A stretch of 5,347 nucleotides of DNA from Nitrospira sp. (lineage in GTDB: Bacteria; Nitrospirota; Nitrospiria; Nitrospirales; Nitrospiraceae). Location of the stretch: the NCBI GenBank assembly GCA_020697375.1, contig JAJFBJ010000212.1, forward strand, positions 1 to 5,347, in the 5' to 3' direction. Below the pieces are notes generated by a model. The model was given only the letters and a program-made list of their open reading frames with translations, had not been told where the DNA came from and ran no database searches. This document shows positions 1-4,327 of this stretch, piece by piece. Position 1 is the first letter of the stretch. Every line of letters starts with the position of its first letter. A program made the translations under genes and the position numbers.

Positions 1-204
1 CTGCTGGTCAGCCAGGATGAGGTGCGCGCGCATTTGTTTTCTTGGACGGACGGTGTATGGCCCGCATGGCCGCGGCGATTCTTCAATCTTGATGACGTTT
101 TGGACCTTGAGGGCATCGGCGTCACCCTGGCCATGCGCGACATTTACGCGAACATGCCGCAGGGATGGCCAGTGGCTCAGAACGAGATATCATCGTCCTC
201 ATAG
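1..204 (+). CDS. C-terminal part of an unrecognised protein (runs in from left edge)
   Basis: Frame 1 is open from the first base of the window and ends at TAG 202-204, giving at least 67 residues. A GTG at 22 could start a 60-residue protein, but no Shine-Dalgarno precedes it and the frame stays open to the edge, so the start is more likely outside the window. The segment is rich in tryptophan (four in 67 residues, three of them in SWTDGVWPAWPRRF), followed by an acidic-hydrophobic stretch (NLDDVLDLEGIGVTLAMRDIY) and a polar serine tail. I do not recognise the family. No signal peptide or membrane segment is visible in the part present. It lies just upstream of a repeat array that may be an insertion-sequence end, so it could be an accessory gene or a mobile-element passenger gene; that is inference. 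Confidence 0.45.
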   Translation: MLVSQDEVRAHLFSWTDGVWPAWPRRFFNLDDVLDLEGIGVTLAMRDIYANMPQGWPVAQNEISSSS

Positions 205-640
205 GGGCGGTTGCAGGCAAGCGCAAGGCTTGAAAATCACTTCTTTCCGAGGGTAGTCTGGCGAAGGTGTCGGATTCCCTGGATCGCCGGACTCTCCCGG
301 AAAAGGGCGACCATTGGCCGTTTTTGATGCCTGGATCGCCGGATTTAGCTGCGCTGAACCGCGTTTCAAAGCCCCGGATCACCGGATTCCGCGCCAGGAT
401 CGGTGAATTTTCCACTCGCAACGAACCGCTGCCGCCAGCACAGCCAGCCCCAGTCCCGTCCCCGGCAAACCTGCCGTCCGCCATCGAAGCCGCCCCGAGC
501 GCTTCCGGCAGTGTCCGACAAGCGCCGAGACTGCCGCCGGTTCGGGGGCAGGCCGCCCATCGACCTCCTGCCGGGTTGCCCAAGTGGATTTCTCCCGCAG
601 GGTACCTAGACCAGACTTTCCCACGTCTTTAACATACGAA
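205..640. other. Gene-poor stretch of about 435 bp containing a repeat array
   Basis: No reading frame here has both a credible start and protein-like sequence. The frames open on both strands (for example 267-632 plus and 122-583 minus) are rich in Pro, Ala, Arg and Gly, as expected of random high-GC frames, and lack Shine-Dalgarno sequences. The left half (about 270-410) holds spaced GGATCGCCGGA-type repeats. The right half (about 410-635) is very GC-rich and featureless to me. A short stem, CAAGC-gcaag-GCTTG (218-232), follows the first gene but has no T tract, so I do not call it a terminator. The stretch ends where the dehydrogenase remnant becomes recognisable near 641. Confidence 0.5.
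278..406. repeat. Spaced CCTGGATCGCCGGA-type repeats, possible IS end (IS21-like)
   Basis: CCTGGATCGCCGGA occurs exactly at 278-291 and 330-343. A copy with two mismatches, CCCGGATCACCGGA, is at 373-386, and a degenerate copy, AGGATCGGTGA, is at about 396-406. Copy-to-copy spacing is 52 and 43 bp, and several copies sit next to CGGATT. Spaced copies of a transposase-binding motif are known at the ends of IS21-family elements, so an IS21-type end is a reasonable reading, but no istA or istB sequence is present. A further 10-bp match (GATCGCCGGA) occurs at 2879-2888. The repeats are seen directly; the IS assignment is inference. Confidence 0.45.
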
Positions 641-860
641 AACACGGGCAAAGGAGTCGCCGACCCGATCGCCACCATCCTCATGCTCCTCGACTGGCTC
701 GCCGACCAACAGAGCGACGAGCGTTGCGGCCGCCGCGATCCGCGCGGTGACCGGTTTCGTCCCCGCCTCCGGGCCGAAGACGTGGGATCTCGGCGGGGGA
801 ACGGTCGAGGTTACGCGGGTGATCCGGAGTGCGCCGACGACCGGCGCTCTGGCGGCCTGA
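641..860 (+). pseudogene. Frameshifted C-terminal remnant of an isocitrate/isopropylmalate (tartrate) dehydrogenase-family gene
   Basis: From 641 the frame reads NTGKGVADPIATILMLLDWLAD, matching the GKG-(I/V)-A-(N/D)-P-I-A-T-I motif and following helix near the C-terminus of the decarboxylating beta-hydroxyacid dehydrogenases (isopropylmalate, isocitrate and tartrate dehydrogenases). Near 707-720 the similarity moves to the +1 frame, which continues with a helix ending AAAAIRAV and the family's terminal D-L-G-G motif (TWDLGGGTVEVTRVI) to TGA 858-860. The Y/FEPVHGSAPD segment that normally precedes GKG is absent, and no earlier part of the enzyme is visible. The gene is therefore both truncated at its 5' end and frameshifted. 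It ends inside the Shine-Dalgarno of the next gene, which suggests the two once formed an operon acting on hydroxy- or keto-acids. Family placement is moderately sure; substrate cannot be told. Confidence 0.6.
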
Positions 861-865
861 GGAGG
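860..865 (+). promoter_or_regulatory. Shine-Dalgarno AGGAGG that fixes the reductase start
   Basis: AGGAGG with a 5-nt spacer (CAAGC) to ATG 871. Its first base is the last base of the upstream remnant's TGA, so the two genes were tightly spaced and probably co-transcribed before the upstream one decayed. Confidence 0.75.
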
Positions 866-870
866 CAAGC

Positions 871-1782
871 ATGGCAAAAGTTGCGATCGTCGGCTGCGGC
901 GCGATGGGCTCGGTCTACGCCGCGCTCATGGCGGATGCCGGTCATGAGGTCCACGCCGTTACGCTCTGGCCCGATCATGCCGAGGCGATGAGAACTCACG
1001 GCCTGAGGGTTGAGGGCGCCAGCGGGGACCGCACGGTCCGGCTCGCCAGCGCCGGAACGGACACGAATGGGATCGGGCCGTGTGACCTTGTCATCATCGC
1101 GACGAAGGCCTTCGATGTCGCGGCGGCGGCGCGGTCCAGCGTGAAACTGCTCGGTCCCGACACGGTCGTGCAGACGATCCAGAATGGCCTTGGCTCGCCG
1201 GAGGTCGCCGCTCCCATCCTTGGCAAGGACCGGCTTGCCGTCGGCGTCGTCGGCGGCTTCGGGGCCTCAATGCGGGCGCCGGGACACGCGCATCACAACG
1301 GCATGGAGATGATCCGGTTCGGAGCCTTCGCCGGATTGCCGACCCGGTTGCTGCGGGACTCCGCACGGATCTGGGAGTCGGCCGGCTTCACGGTCAGCCT
1401 GTTCGACGACGTCACCCGCATGGTCTGGGAGAAGCTGATCATGAACGTGGCATTCTCGGGCACGAGCTGCACCACGGGGCTGACCATTGGTGAGGTTATG
1501 GCCGATCCGAGCGCCTGGAGCGTGGCTCAGGGCTGCGCTCGCGAGGCCATCGCGGTCGCCGGGGCGGCCAACGTGAGGCTCGAGGTCGGCGATCCGATCG
1601 AGCACATCCGGAAGCTCGGCGGCAAGATCCCGAACGCGCGGCCTTCCATGCTTCTCGACTACAATGCCGGCCGTCGCGGCGAGGTCGATGCCATCAATGG
1701 TTCGATCCCGCGCCTGGGCAAGCGGTACGGCATCCCGACCCCGCTGTGTTGGCAGCCGCTTCACGGAGGTCTACACTCATGA
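871..1782 (+). CDS. 2-dehydropantoate 2-reductase (ketopantoate reductase, PanE/ApbA) family protein with altered C-terminus
   Basis: This 303-residue protein belongs to the NADPH-dependent ketopantoate reductase family, which reduces ketopantoate to pantoate in pantothenate/CoA synthesis; many members act on other 2-oxo acids. The Rossmann motif GCGAMG is at residues 8-13. Family positions visible are K79 (TKAFD), N105 (QNG), K188 and N192 (WEKLIMN), S259 (PSM) and E271 in the stretch LDYNAGRRGEVDAINGSI, so the catalytic Lys and Glu appear intact. ATG 871 is chosen because AGGAGG (860-865) lies 5 nt upstream; an in-frame start at 829 has no such site. After GIPTPL (residue 292) the last 11 residues no longer resemble the family helix, and the stop overlaps the HU start (ATGA). 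The neighbouring dehydrogenase remnant hints at a keto-acid pathway role rather than housekeeping panE. It is probably soluble and perhaps still active. Confidence 0.85.
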   Translation: MAKVAIVGCGAMGSVYAALMADAGHEVHAVTLWPDHAEAMRTHGLRVEGASGDRTVRLASAGTDTNGIGPCDLVIIATKAFDVAAAARSSVKLLGPDTVVQTIQNGLGSPEVAAPILGKDRLAVGVVGGFGASMRAPGHAHHNGMEMIRFGAFAGLPTRLLRDSARIWESAGFTVSLFDDVTRMVWEKLIMNVAFSGTSCTTGLTIGEVMADPSAWSVAQGCAREAIAVAGAANVRLEVGDPIEHIRKLGGKIPNARPSMLLDYNAGRRGEVDAINGSIPRLGKRYGIPTPLCWQPLHGGLHS

Positions 1783-2162
1783 ACCAGGCAGATCTGGTCG
1801 TGGCCGCCGCGGAGCGCGCCCGCCTGACCAAGGCCGTGGAGGCGCTGGTCGGCACCATCACTGAGGCGCTGAAGCAGGGCGAGGAGGTTCGCATCGCCGG
1901 CTTCGGCATCTCCGAGCGCGGCGAGCGTCAGGGCGGGAACCCACAGACCGGCTCGCCGATCAGGATCGCGGCGTCCAAGGCTGTCAGGTTCACCGCCGGC
2001 AAGACGCGGTTTAGCTTCGCCCGATTGCCCTGGGTCCAGCGCATCGCGCTCAACCTGATCAGGCGCAGGCCCTCGGGCAAGGACAGCCTCACGGTCAAGC
2101 GAAAAAAGGCGGGCTGGTCAATAGCTTACCTGATTGAAACCATTGCCGCCGTCCCGGCCTGA
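1779..2162 (+). pseudogene. HU-type DNA-binding protein fused in frame to an ISAs1-like transposase tail
   Basis: The frame encodes 127 residues. Residues 1-75 are a bacterial HU homologue (nucleoid-associated, DNA-bending dimer): MNQADLV at the start, LTKA, EALKQGEEVRIAGFG, and the DNA-binding arm with GGNPQTG at 52-58 followed by AASKAVRFTAGK. Against E. coli HU about five residues are missing after LTKA (residue 19) and three after GFG (41-43), the latter removing the conserved TF(S/A). From about residue 77 the normal short C-terminus is replaced by a sequence of transposase type (IALNLIRRRPSGKDSL, KRKKAGW, YLIETI). GGAGG (1765-1769) lies 9 nt before ATG 1779, and the ATG overlaps the reductase stop. 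The arm is also changed (GGNP for the usual GRNP). Loss of core residues plus the foreign tail argue for a non-functional chimera, though the frame is intact. A GTG at 1746 was rejected as start. Confidence 0.75.
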
Positions 2163-2214
2163 GACAGCTATTCTGCCAATGCAGCATCTCATCCCTGTTC
2201 AAGCGATTCCCCTG
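2007..2214 (+). mobile_element. 3' remnant of an ISAs1-like insertion sequence
   Basis: Codons from about 2007 to 2159 match the end of ISAs1-type DDE transposases, whose last ~50 residues usually contain RR-(I/L)-ALNL(I/L)RR-x-PS-x-K-x-SL-x-x-KR-(K/R)-(K/R)-AGW followed by a YL segment. Here these read IALNLIRRRPSGKDSL, KRKKAGW and YLIETI. The catalytic part is absent. The stop is TGA 2160-2162. About 36 bp further on, TTCAAGCGATTCCCCTG (2198-2214) has the form expected of an outer terminal repeat, reading CAGGGGAATCGCTTGAA inward on the other strand. No matching left end was found in the window. The family call is by remembered consensus and is moderate; the terminal repeat call is weaker. 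Confidence 0.55.
2198..2214. repeat. Candidate right terminal inverted repeat of the ISAs1-like remnant
   Basis: TTCAAGCGATTCCCCTG, 36 bp beyond the transposase stop. A CAGGGG outer tip and position shortly after the stop fit an IS end. With no left partner in the window the call rests on form and position only. Confidence 0.35.
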
Positions 2215-2346
2215 CGCTACCGCGCCGGAAACGGGGGACGTCCATCTCATCAAAGCCCACCGGATCGCAAACATGAAAGCGGTAGGAGCGTTCCCAGAGG
2301 TTTACGACGTTGTTCCTTCGAAATAGTATTGCTCGCATTTGTAACA

Positions 2347-2359
2347 GAGCCGCTGGCTC
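2347..2359 (-). terminator. Weak hairpin at the end of the HEPN-like gene
   Basis: GAGCC-gct-GGCTC, a GC-rich 5-bp stem with a 3-nt loop, overlaps the stop codon (2358-2360) of the minus-strand gene. On the minus strand it is followed by TGTTACAAAT rather than a true T tract, so intrinsic termination here would be weak at best. Confidence 0.2.
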
Positions 2360-2822
2360 ACCTCCTGCCCTCGTAACGGTCCAACAACTCATAAAAGTCA
2401 TCGGCACATTCCGACATGCTGACTGCCAGGGCCTCGATATCCTGGGCACTGGGCGTGGGATGCTCTGGCGGTAGGTCTTGCCCCTTCATGGGGTTTATCC
2501 GGCGCGAGCTGACAGGACTATGACGGTCCATGGGATCAAGCCACCACAGAGCGTGAACAATATCGTTCCGACAGCCACTTAACACTTCGGCCTCATCGGC
2601 AATCTGATTGAGCTGTTGGCACAGATCGCTTGACATCTTTTCATCAGCCAACTGCCTCATGGTTTCAAGCCTTTTACCAAATGTCATGGTCTTGGTACGG
2701 CTTTCCGCGGCTGACTGGTCGCCAAGCATCGCGCCAATCACATCCGCGATGGCATGATCGAGATGACTGAAGTAGATGGTCATCAGGCCAATGGCAGTGG
2801 CATGTTGGCCCCATTCGTTCAT
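2358..2822 (-). CDS. HEPN-like protein with an R-x4-H motif (hypothetical)
   Basis: This 154-residue protein looks intact. It is mostly alpha-helical: an N-terminal helix (IYFSHLDHAIADVIGAML, about 15-32), a linker with TFGKRLETMRQLAD (47-60), a third helix (about 66-83), and RNDIVHALWWLD at 85-96. R85-x4-H90 fits the R-x4-6-H signature of HEPN-fold proteins, many of which are RNases in toxin-antitoxin, defence or RNA-processing systems; the W-W-L-D after it is common in small helical families of this kind. A Pro/Ser-rich loop (about 100-125) and a last acidic helix (128-152) follow. ATG 2822 is preceded by GAGGT 4 nt away on the minus strand. No nucleotidyltransferase (MNT) partner is adjacent, so if it is a toxin it is an orphan here. 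It could equally be a non-catalytic HEPN-like protein. Coding is sure; function is inference. Confidence 0.75.
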   Translation of the reverse strand: MNEWGQHATAIGLMTIYFSHLDHAIADVIGAMLGDQSAAESRTKTMTFGKRLETMRQLADEKMSSDLCQQLNQIADEAEVLSGCRNDIVHALWWLDPMDRHSPVSSRRINPMKGQDLPPEHPTPSAQDIEALAVSMSECADDFYELLDRYEGRR

Positions 2823-2840
2823 CAGGACCTCGTTTGGCTA

Positions 2841-2981
2841 AACCCAGTTACCATGGGCCATGACATAACACAGCTAAGATCGCCGGACCACGGGAGCATG
2901 GCAAAGATGCTATGAGGCGATAGGAAATGCGCGATTTGGCACCTTTTGAGGCGTGATCGGCTGGCTTCACGGAGGAGTGCC
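2841..2981 (+). ncRNA. Leader of the IS110 remnant, possible bridge-RNA relic
   Basis: About 140 bp without a gene lie between the HEPN-like gene and the IS110-type start. In IS110-group elements the non-coding end upstream of the transposase encodes the structured bridge RNA that pairs with donor and target DNA, so any relic should be here. Visible structure is modest: AGCAT-ggcaaag-ATGCT (2895-2911) is the only stem I can point to. The left boundary of the element is not clear, and the HEPN-like gene's promoter must also lie in the left part. Identity is inferred from position only. Confidence 0.25.
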
Positions 2982-3161
2982 ATGGAGATTTCAATCGCCA
3001 AATCCTCGAGCGTCTCTGCTTCGAACGCCGCCCTTCTGGTCGCGCTGGAGTTATCGAAGACAACCTGGGTGGTCGCCCTCAGTGCTCCATTTTCGGACCA
3101 GATCCGTCATTACTCCATCACCGGCGGCGATGCCGTCGCTCTGCTCGAGTTGATCGGACGA
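2982..3161 (+). pseudogene. N-terminal fragment of an IS110-family transposase
   Basis: From ATG 2982 about 60 residues resemble the start of a subgroup of IS110-family transposases: a short variable leader (MEISIAKSSS), then AALLVALELSKTTWVVALSAP and the ITGGDAVALLELI segment typical of the RuvC-like (DEDD) catalytic domain's first strands. Where most members have an Asp in G-I-D-V-S-K, this sequence has Glu (ALELSK). GGAGGAG (2971-2977) lies just upstream and fixes the start; an in-frame codon at 2946 has no comparable site. Similarity stops after LIGR (3161). The frame runs on to TGA 3429-3431, but the added residues are antisense to the neighbouring transposase remnant. The rest of the DEDD domain and the serine-containing C-terminal domain are missing, so it cannot be active. 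Confidence 0.6.
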
Positions 3162-3189
3162 GACGCCCATGACTCTGGTGCAATAAACA

Positions 3190-3216
3190 GGGAATGGGCG
3201 GAGTTCGCCCTTTCCC
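3190..3216. repeat. Strong imperfect hairpin at the junction of two transposase remnants
   Basis: GGGAATGGGCG (3190-3200) pairs with CGCCCTTTCCC (3206-3216) around the loop GAGTT: 10 of 11 pairs with one T-T mismatch. It begins where the minus-strand transposase similarity ends. On the minus strand it is followed by TGTTTATTGC, which is only a weak T tract. It may be part of the IS5-like element's terminal region or a terminator for that transposase. Confidence 0.5.
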
Positions 3217-3410
3217 GGGGCGCTCCGGCGGGACGCCGGCATGCCGAGGCCGGTCATGATGTTCACGACCTTGCAAGCGACCTCGTTCTTCTGTGTCGGC
3301 AGAGTCCGGGCGTGAAGGCTGCGCCCAAACAACTTTTTGAACCGGAACAGCGTCACCTCCGCCAAAGAGCACTTGCCGTCGTTAACCGATCGCTGCCACC
3401 CGAGCCAGCC
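3216..3410 (-). pseudogene. C-terminal fragment of an IS5-like transposase
   Basis: On the minus strand the frame open from 3476 down reads, from about 3410, GWLGWQRSVNDGKCSLAEVTLFRFKK and on through LFGRSLHARTL, EVACKVVNIMTGLGMPASRR to about 3225. This is the characteristic C-terminal block of one IS5-type transposase group (W-x-x-x-x-x-x-x-R-S-L-x-E-x-x-x-(F/Y)-R-(F/Y)-K-x-x-x-G, then R-x-L-x-x-Q-x-x-E and N-x-M-T-x-L-G-M-P). The Glu of SLAEVT would be the last acidic residue of the DDE triad; the two Asp-bearing parts are missing. No ATG, GTG or SD starts it, and upstream residues (3411-3476) are not transposase-like. It is a relic. It points against the IS110 fragment, whose similarity ends about 55 bp away, suggesting one element was inserted or joined next to the other before both were truncated. 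Confidence 0.6.
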
Positions 3411-3572
3411 ACGCTCCGGAGCTGGATCTGAATACGCATGCTCGTCCCAGTGGTTGCCACTGTTGCAGCGGCCAACCTATCCGCCACCGGCGTCGTGAAT
3501 CACCCCCGACCTCCCATGCTCCCGCGTCCGACTGGCAACAGTCTGACGTCTTTTCCATGTCCGTAGCGAAAT

Positions 3573-3589
3573 CGGCAAGCGTTGCCGAA
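3573..3589. repeat. 17-bp hairpin-forming repeat, copy 1
   Basis: CGGCAAGCGTTGCCGAA, identical to 4493-4509. It contains the inverted repeat CGGCAA-gcg-TTGCCG. This copy sits just upstream of the -35 box of the 157-aa gene. No function can be read from it; possibilities are a protein-binding site or a trace of a mobile element. Confidence 0.6.
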
Positions 3590-3595
3590 TTGCCA

Positions 3596-3624
3596 TTGAC
3601 CGTATCGCGATACGGCGACATGAT
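3596..3624 (+). promoter_or_regulatory. Sigma70-like promoter of the 157-aa gene
   Basis: TTGACC (3596-3601, five of six to consensus) and CATGAT (3619-3624, four of six) are separated by 17 nt. Predicted transcription start is near 3631, leaving a leader of about 20 nt that contains the Shine-Dalgarno. This is the clearest promoter in the window. It is predicted from sequence only. Confidence 0.45.
3600..3615. promoter_or_regulatory. Perfect 16-bp palindrome in the promoter spacer, likely operator
   Basis: CCGTATCGCGATACGG is perfectly self-complementary over 16 bp. It overlaps the end of the -35 box and fills most of the spacer, the usual position for a dimeric repressor that blocks RNA polymerase. 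The repressor is unknown; the 66-aa ribbon-helix-helix-like protein downstream (4328-4528) is one candidate. Confidence 0.5.
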
Positions 3625-3638
3625 ACAGGTTCAGGGAC

Positions 3639-3644
3639 AGGAGG
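3639..3644 (+). promoter_or_regulatory. Shine-Dalgarno AGGAGG that fixes the start of the 157-aa gene
   Basis: AGGAGG with a 5-nt spacer to ATG 3650. This favours ATG 3650 over an upstream in-frame ATG at 3557, which would put the promoter-operator inside the coding region. Confidence 0.7.
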
Positions 3645-3649
3645 CAGAC

Positions 3650-4123
3650 ATGGCAGATTATAGCTACGCCGTACCAGAGAGGATGATCCTGAACCGCGAC
3701 CCAGCCGACAGCGGCGTGCGAGCAAGCGTTTGGGATACCGCCGTCCTGCGGATCCAGCGTGGTGGACGCGTTGAGGTGACATCCGAGCGCCATGCGGGCA
3801 GCGTTCCCAGGAGTCATGATGAGGATGCTCAGGTTGAGCTGATCTTCGAGATCGTGGATGCGCAGACCGACCGACAGAAAATCGATACAGATGCGCTGCG
3901 CACAGACCTTTCTGATGGTGGAAGCCTAGCCGTCCTGATCGACCGCATCGTCGCTGGACATACGGTCCAGTTGATCAAGAGCAACTGGACCGGCGTATTC
4001 ACGAACGACGCAGCTCAGGCTCTTGACGAGCTCCGGCTTGAGCTTGAATACAATGCCAGGGAGGCTTGCCGCTACATTGACATGGAATGGATGGACGAGG
4101 ATTCCGGCACCAGCGACCAATAG
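3650..4123 (+). CDS. Acidic hypothetical protein, 157 aa
   Basis: I do not recognise the family. The frame is open and has a strong Shine-Dalgarno and a promoter with an operator-like palindrome, so the gene is probably real and regulated. The product is strongly acidic: about 31 Asp/Glu against 16 Arg/Lys, net charge near -15. It seems to have two parts: a beta-rich N-terminal half (about 21-75, RASVWDTAVLRIQRGGRVEVTS, then a hydrophilic loop and QVELIFEIVDAQTD) and a helical second half (about 78-145: SLAVLIDRIVAGHTVQLI, then DAAQALDELRLELEYNAREACRYI), ending in the acidic tail DMEWMDEDSGTSDQ. There is no signal peptide or membrane segment, so it is likely cytoplasmic. The charge would suit a DNA mimic or a protein-binding partner, but this is speculation. 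It begins MADYSYAVPERM, loosely like the MAGYDYTYAERM of the 66-aa gene 204 bp downstream. Confidence 0.7.
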   Translation: MADYSYAVPERMILNRDPADSGVRASVWDTAVLRIQRGGRVEVTSERHAGSVPRSHDEDAQVELIFEIVDAQTDRQKIDTDALRTDLSDGGSLAVLIDRIVAGHTVQLIKSNWTGVFTNDAAQALDELRLELEYNAREACRYIDMEWMDEDSGTSDQ

Positions 4124-4327
4124 GCAATAGCCATCGATGTCGCGCGGCCTTGCGGGGGTGTGCAGCAAACCTCCGGAAGATGAAGCGGCATGAAATCCCT
4201 TCCTAACGAGGCGACATTCTTTGTCATCGCAGCAGCGGTCATCCTGCCGACCCCGACCTTGAGTCCGGCATGAATGACAGGCCAGACGTTTTGGGAGATC
4301 ATCTACCAATAAGCGGGAGTTTCCGGC

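Noticed and set aside
122..583. Long minus-strand frame through the repeat array, and the overlapping plus-strand frame 267-632
   Set aside because: Both have Ala/Gly/Pro/Arg-rich random composition, no SD, and cross the repeat array; they look like high-GC chance frames.
829..870. Upstream in-frame start for the reductase (adds 14 residues)
   Set aside because: The extension reads as random high-GC sequence, lacks an SD, and lies before the Rossmann beta-strand that should open the protein; ATG 871 has AGGAGG at 5 nt.
1267..1764. Long minus-strand frame antisense to the reductase
   Set aside because: It is a mirror of a well-supported gene in a GC-rich codon context, with no start signal or family resemblance.
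1758..1769. Shared 12-mer GCTTCACGGAGG at 1758-1769 and 2964-2975
   Set aside because: It covers the SD of two genes; the match is short and mostly explained by the SD, so I do not call it a repeat family.
1746..1778. GTG start adding 11 residues to the HU-type protein
   Set aside because: HU proteins begin at the MN-x-(A/S)-(D/E)-L-type sequence encoded from ATG 1779, which has its own SD (1765-1769).
2217..2285. Inverted repeat CTACCGC / GCGGTAG (2217-2223, 2279-2285)
   Set aside because: A 7-bp stem with a 55-nt loop is expected by chance in this composition and sits beside no clear element.
2946..3431. A single 161-aa protein from the IS110-type start to 3431
   Set aside because: Only the first ~60 residues after ATG 2982 are transposase-like; the rest is antisense to the IS5-like remnant.
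3557..3649. ATG 3557 as start of the 157-aa gene
   Set aside because: It would place the promoter and 16-bp palindrome inside the gene; ATG 3650 has a much better SD.
3926..4309. Minus-strand frame antisense to the end of the 157-aa gene
   Set aside because: No SD, Cys/Arg/Ser-rich random composition, and the opposite strand has better evidence.
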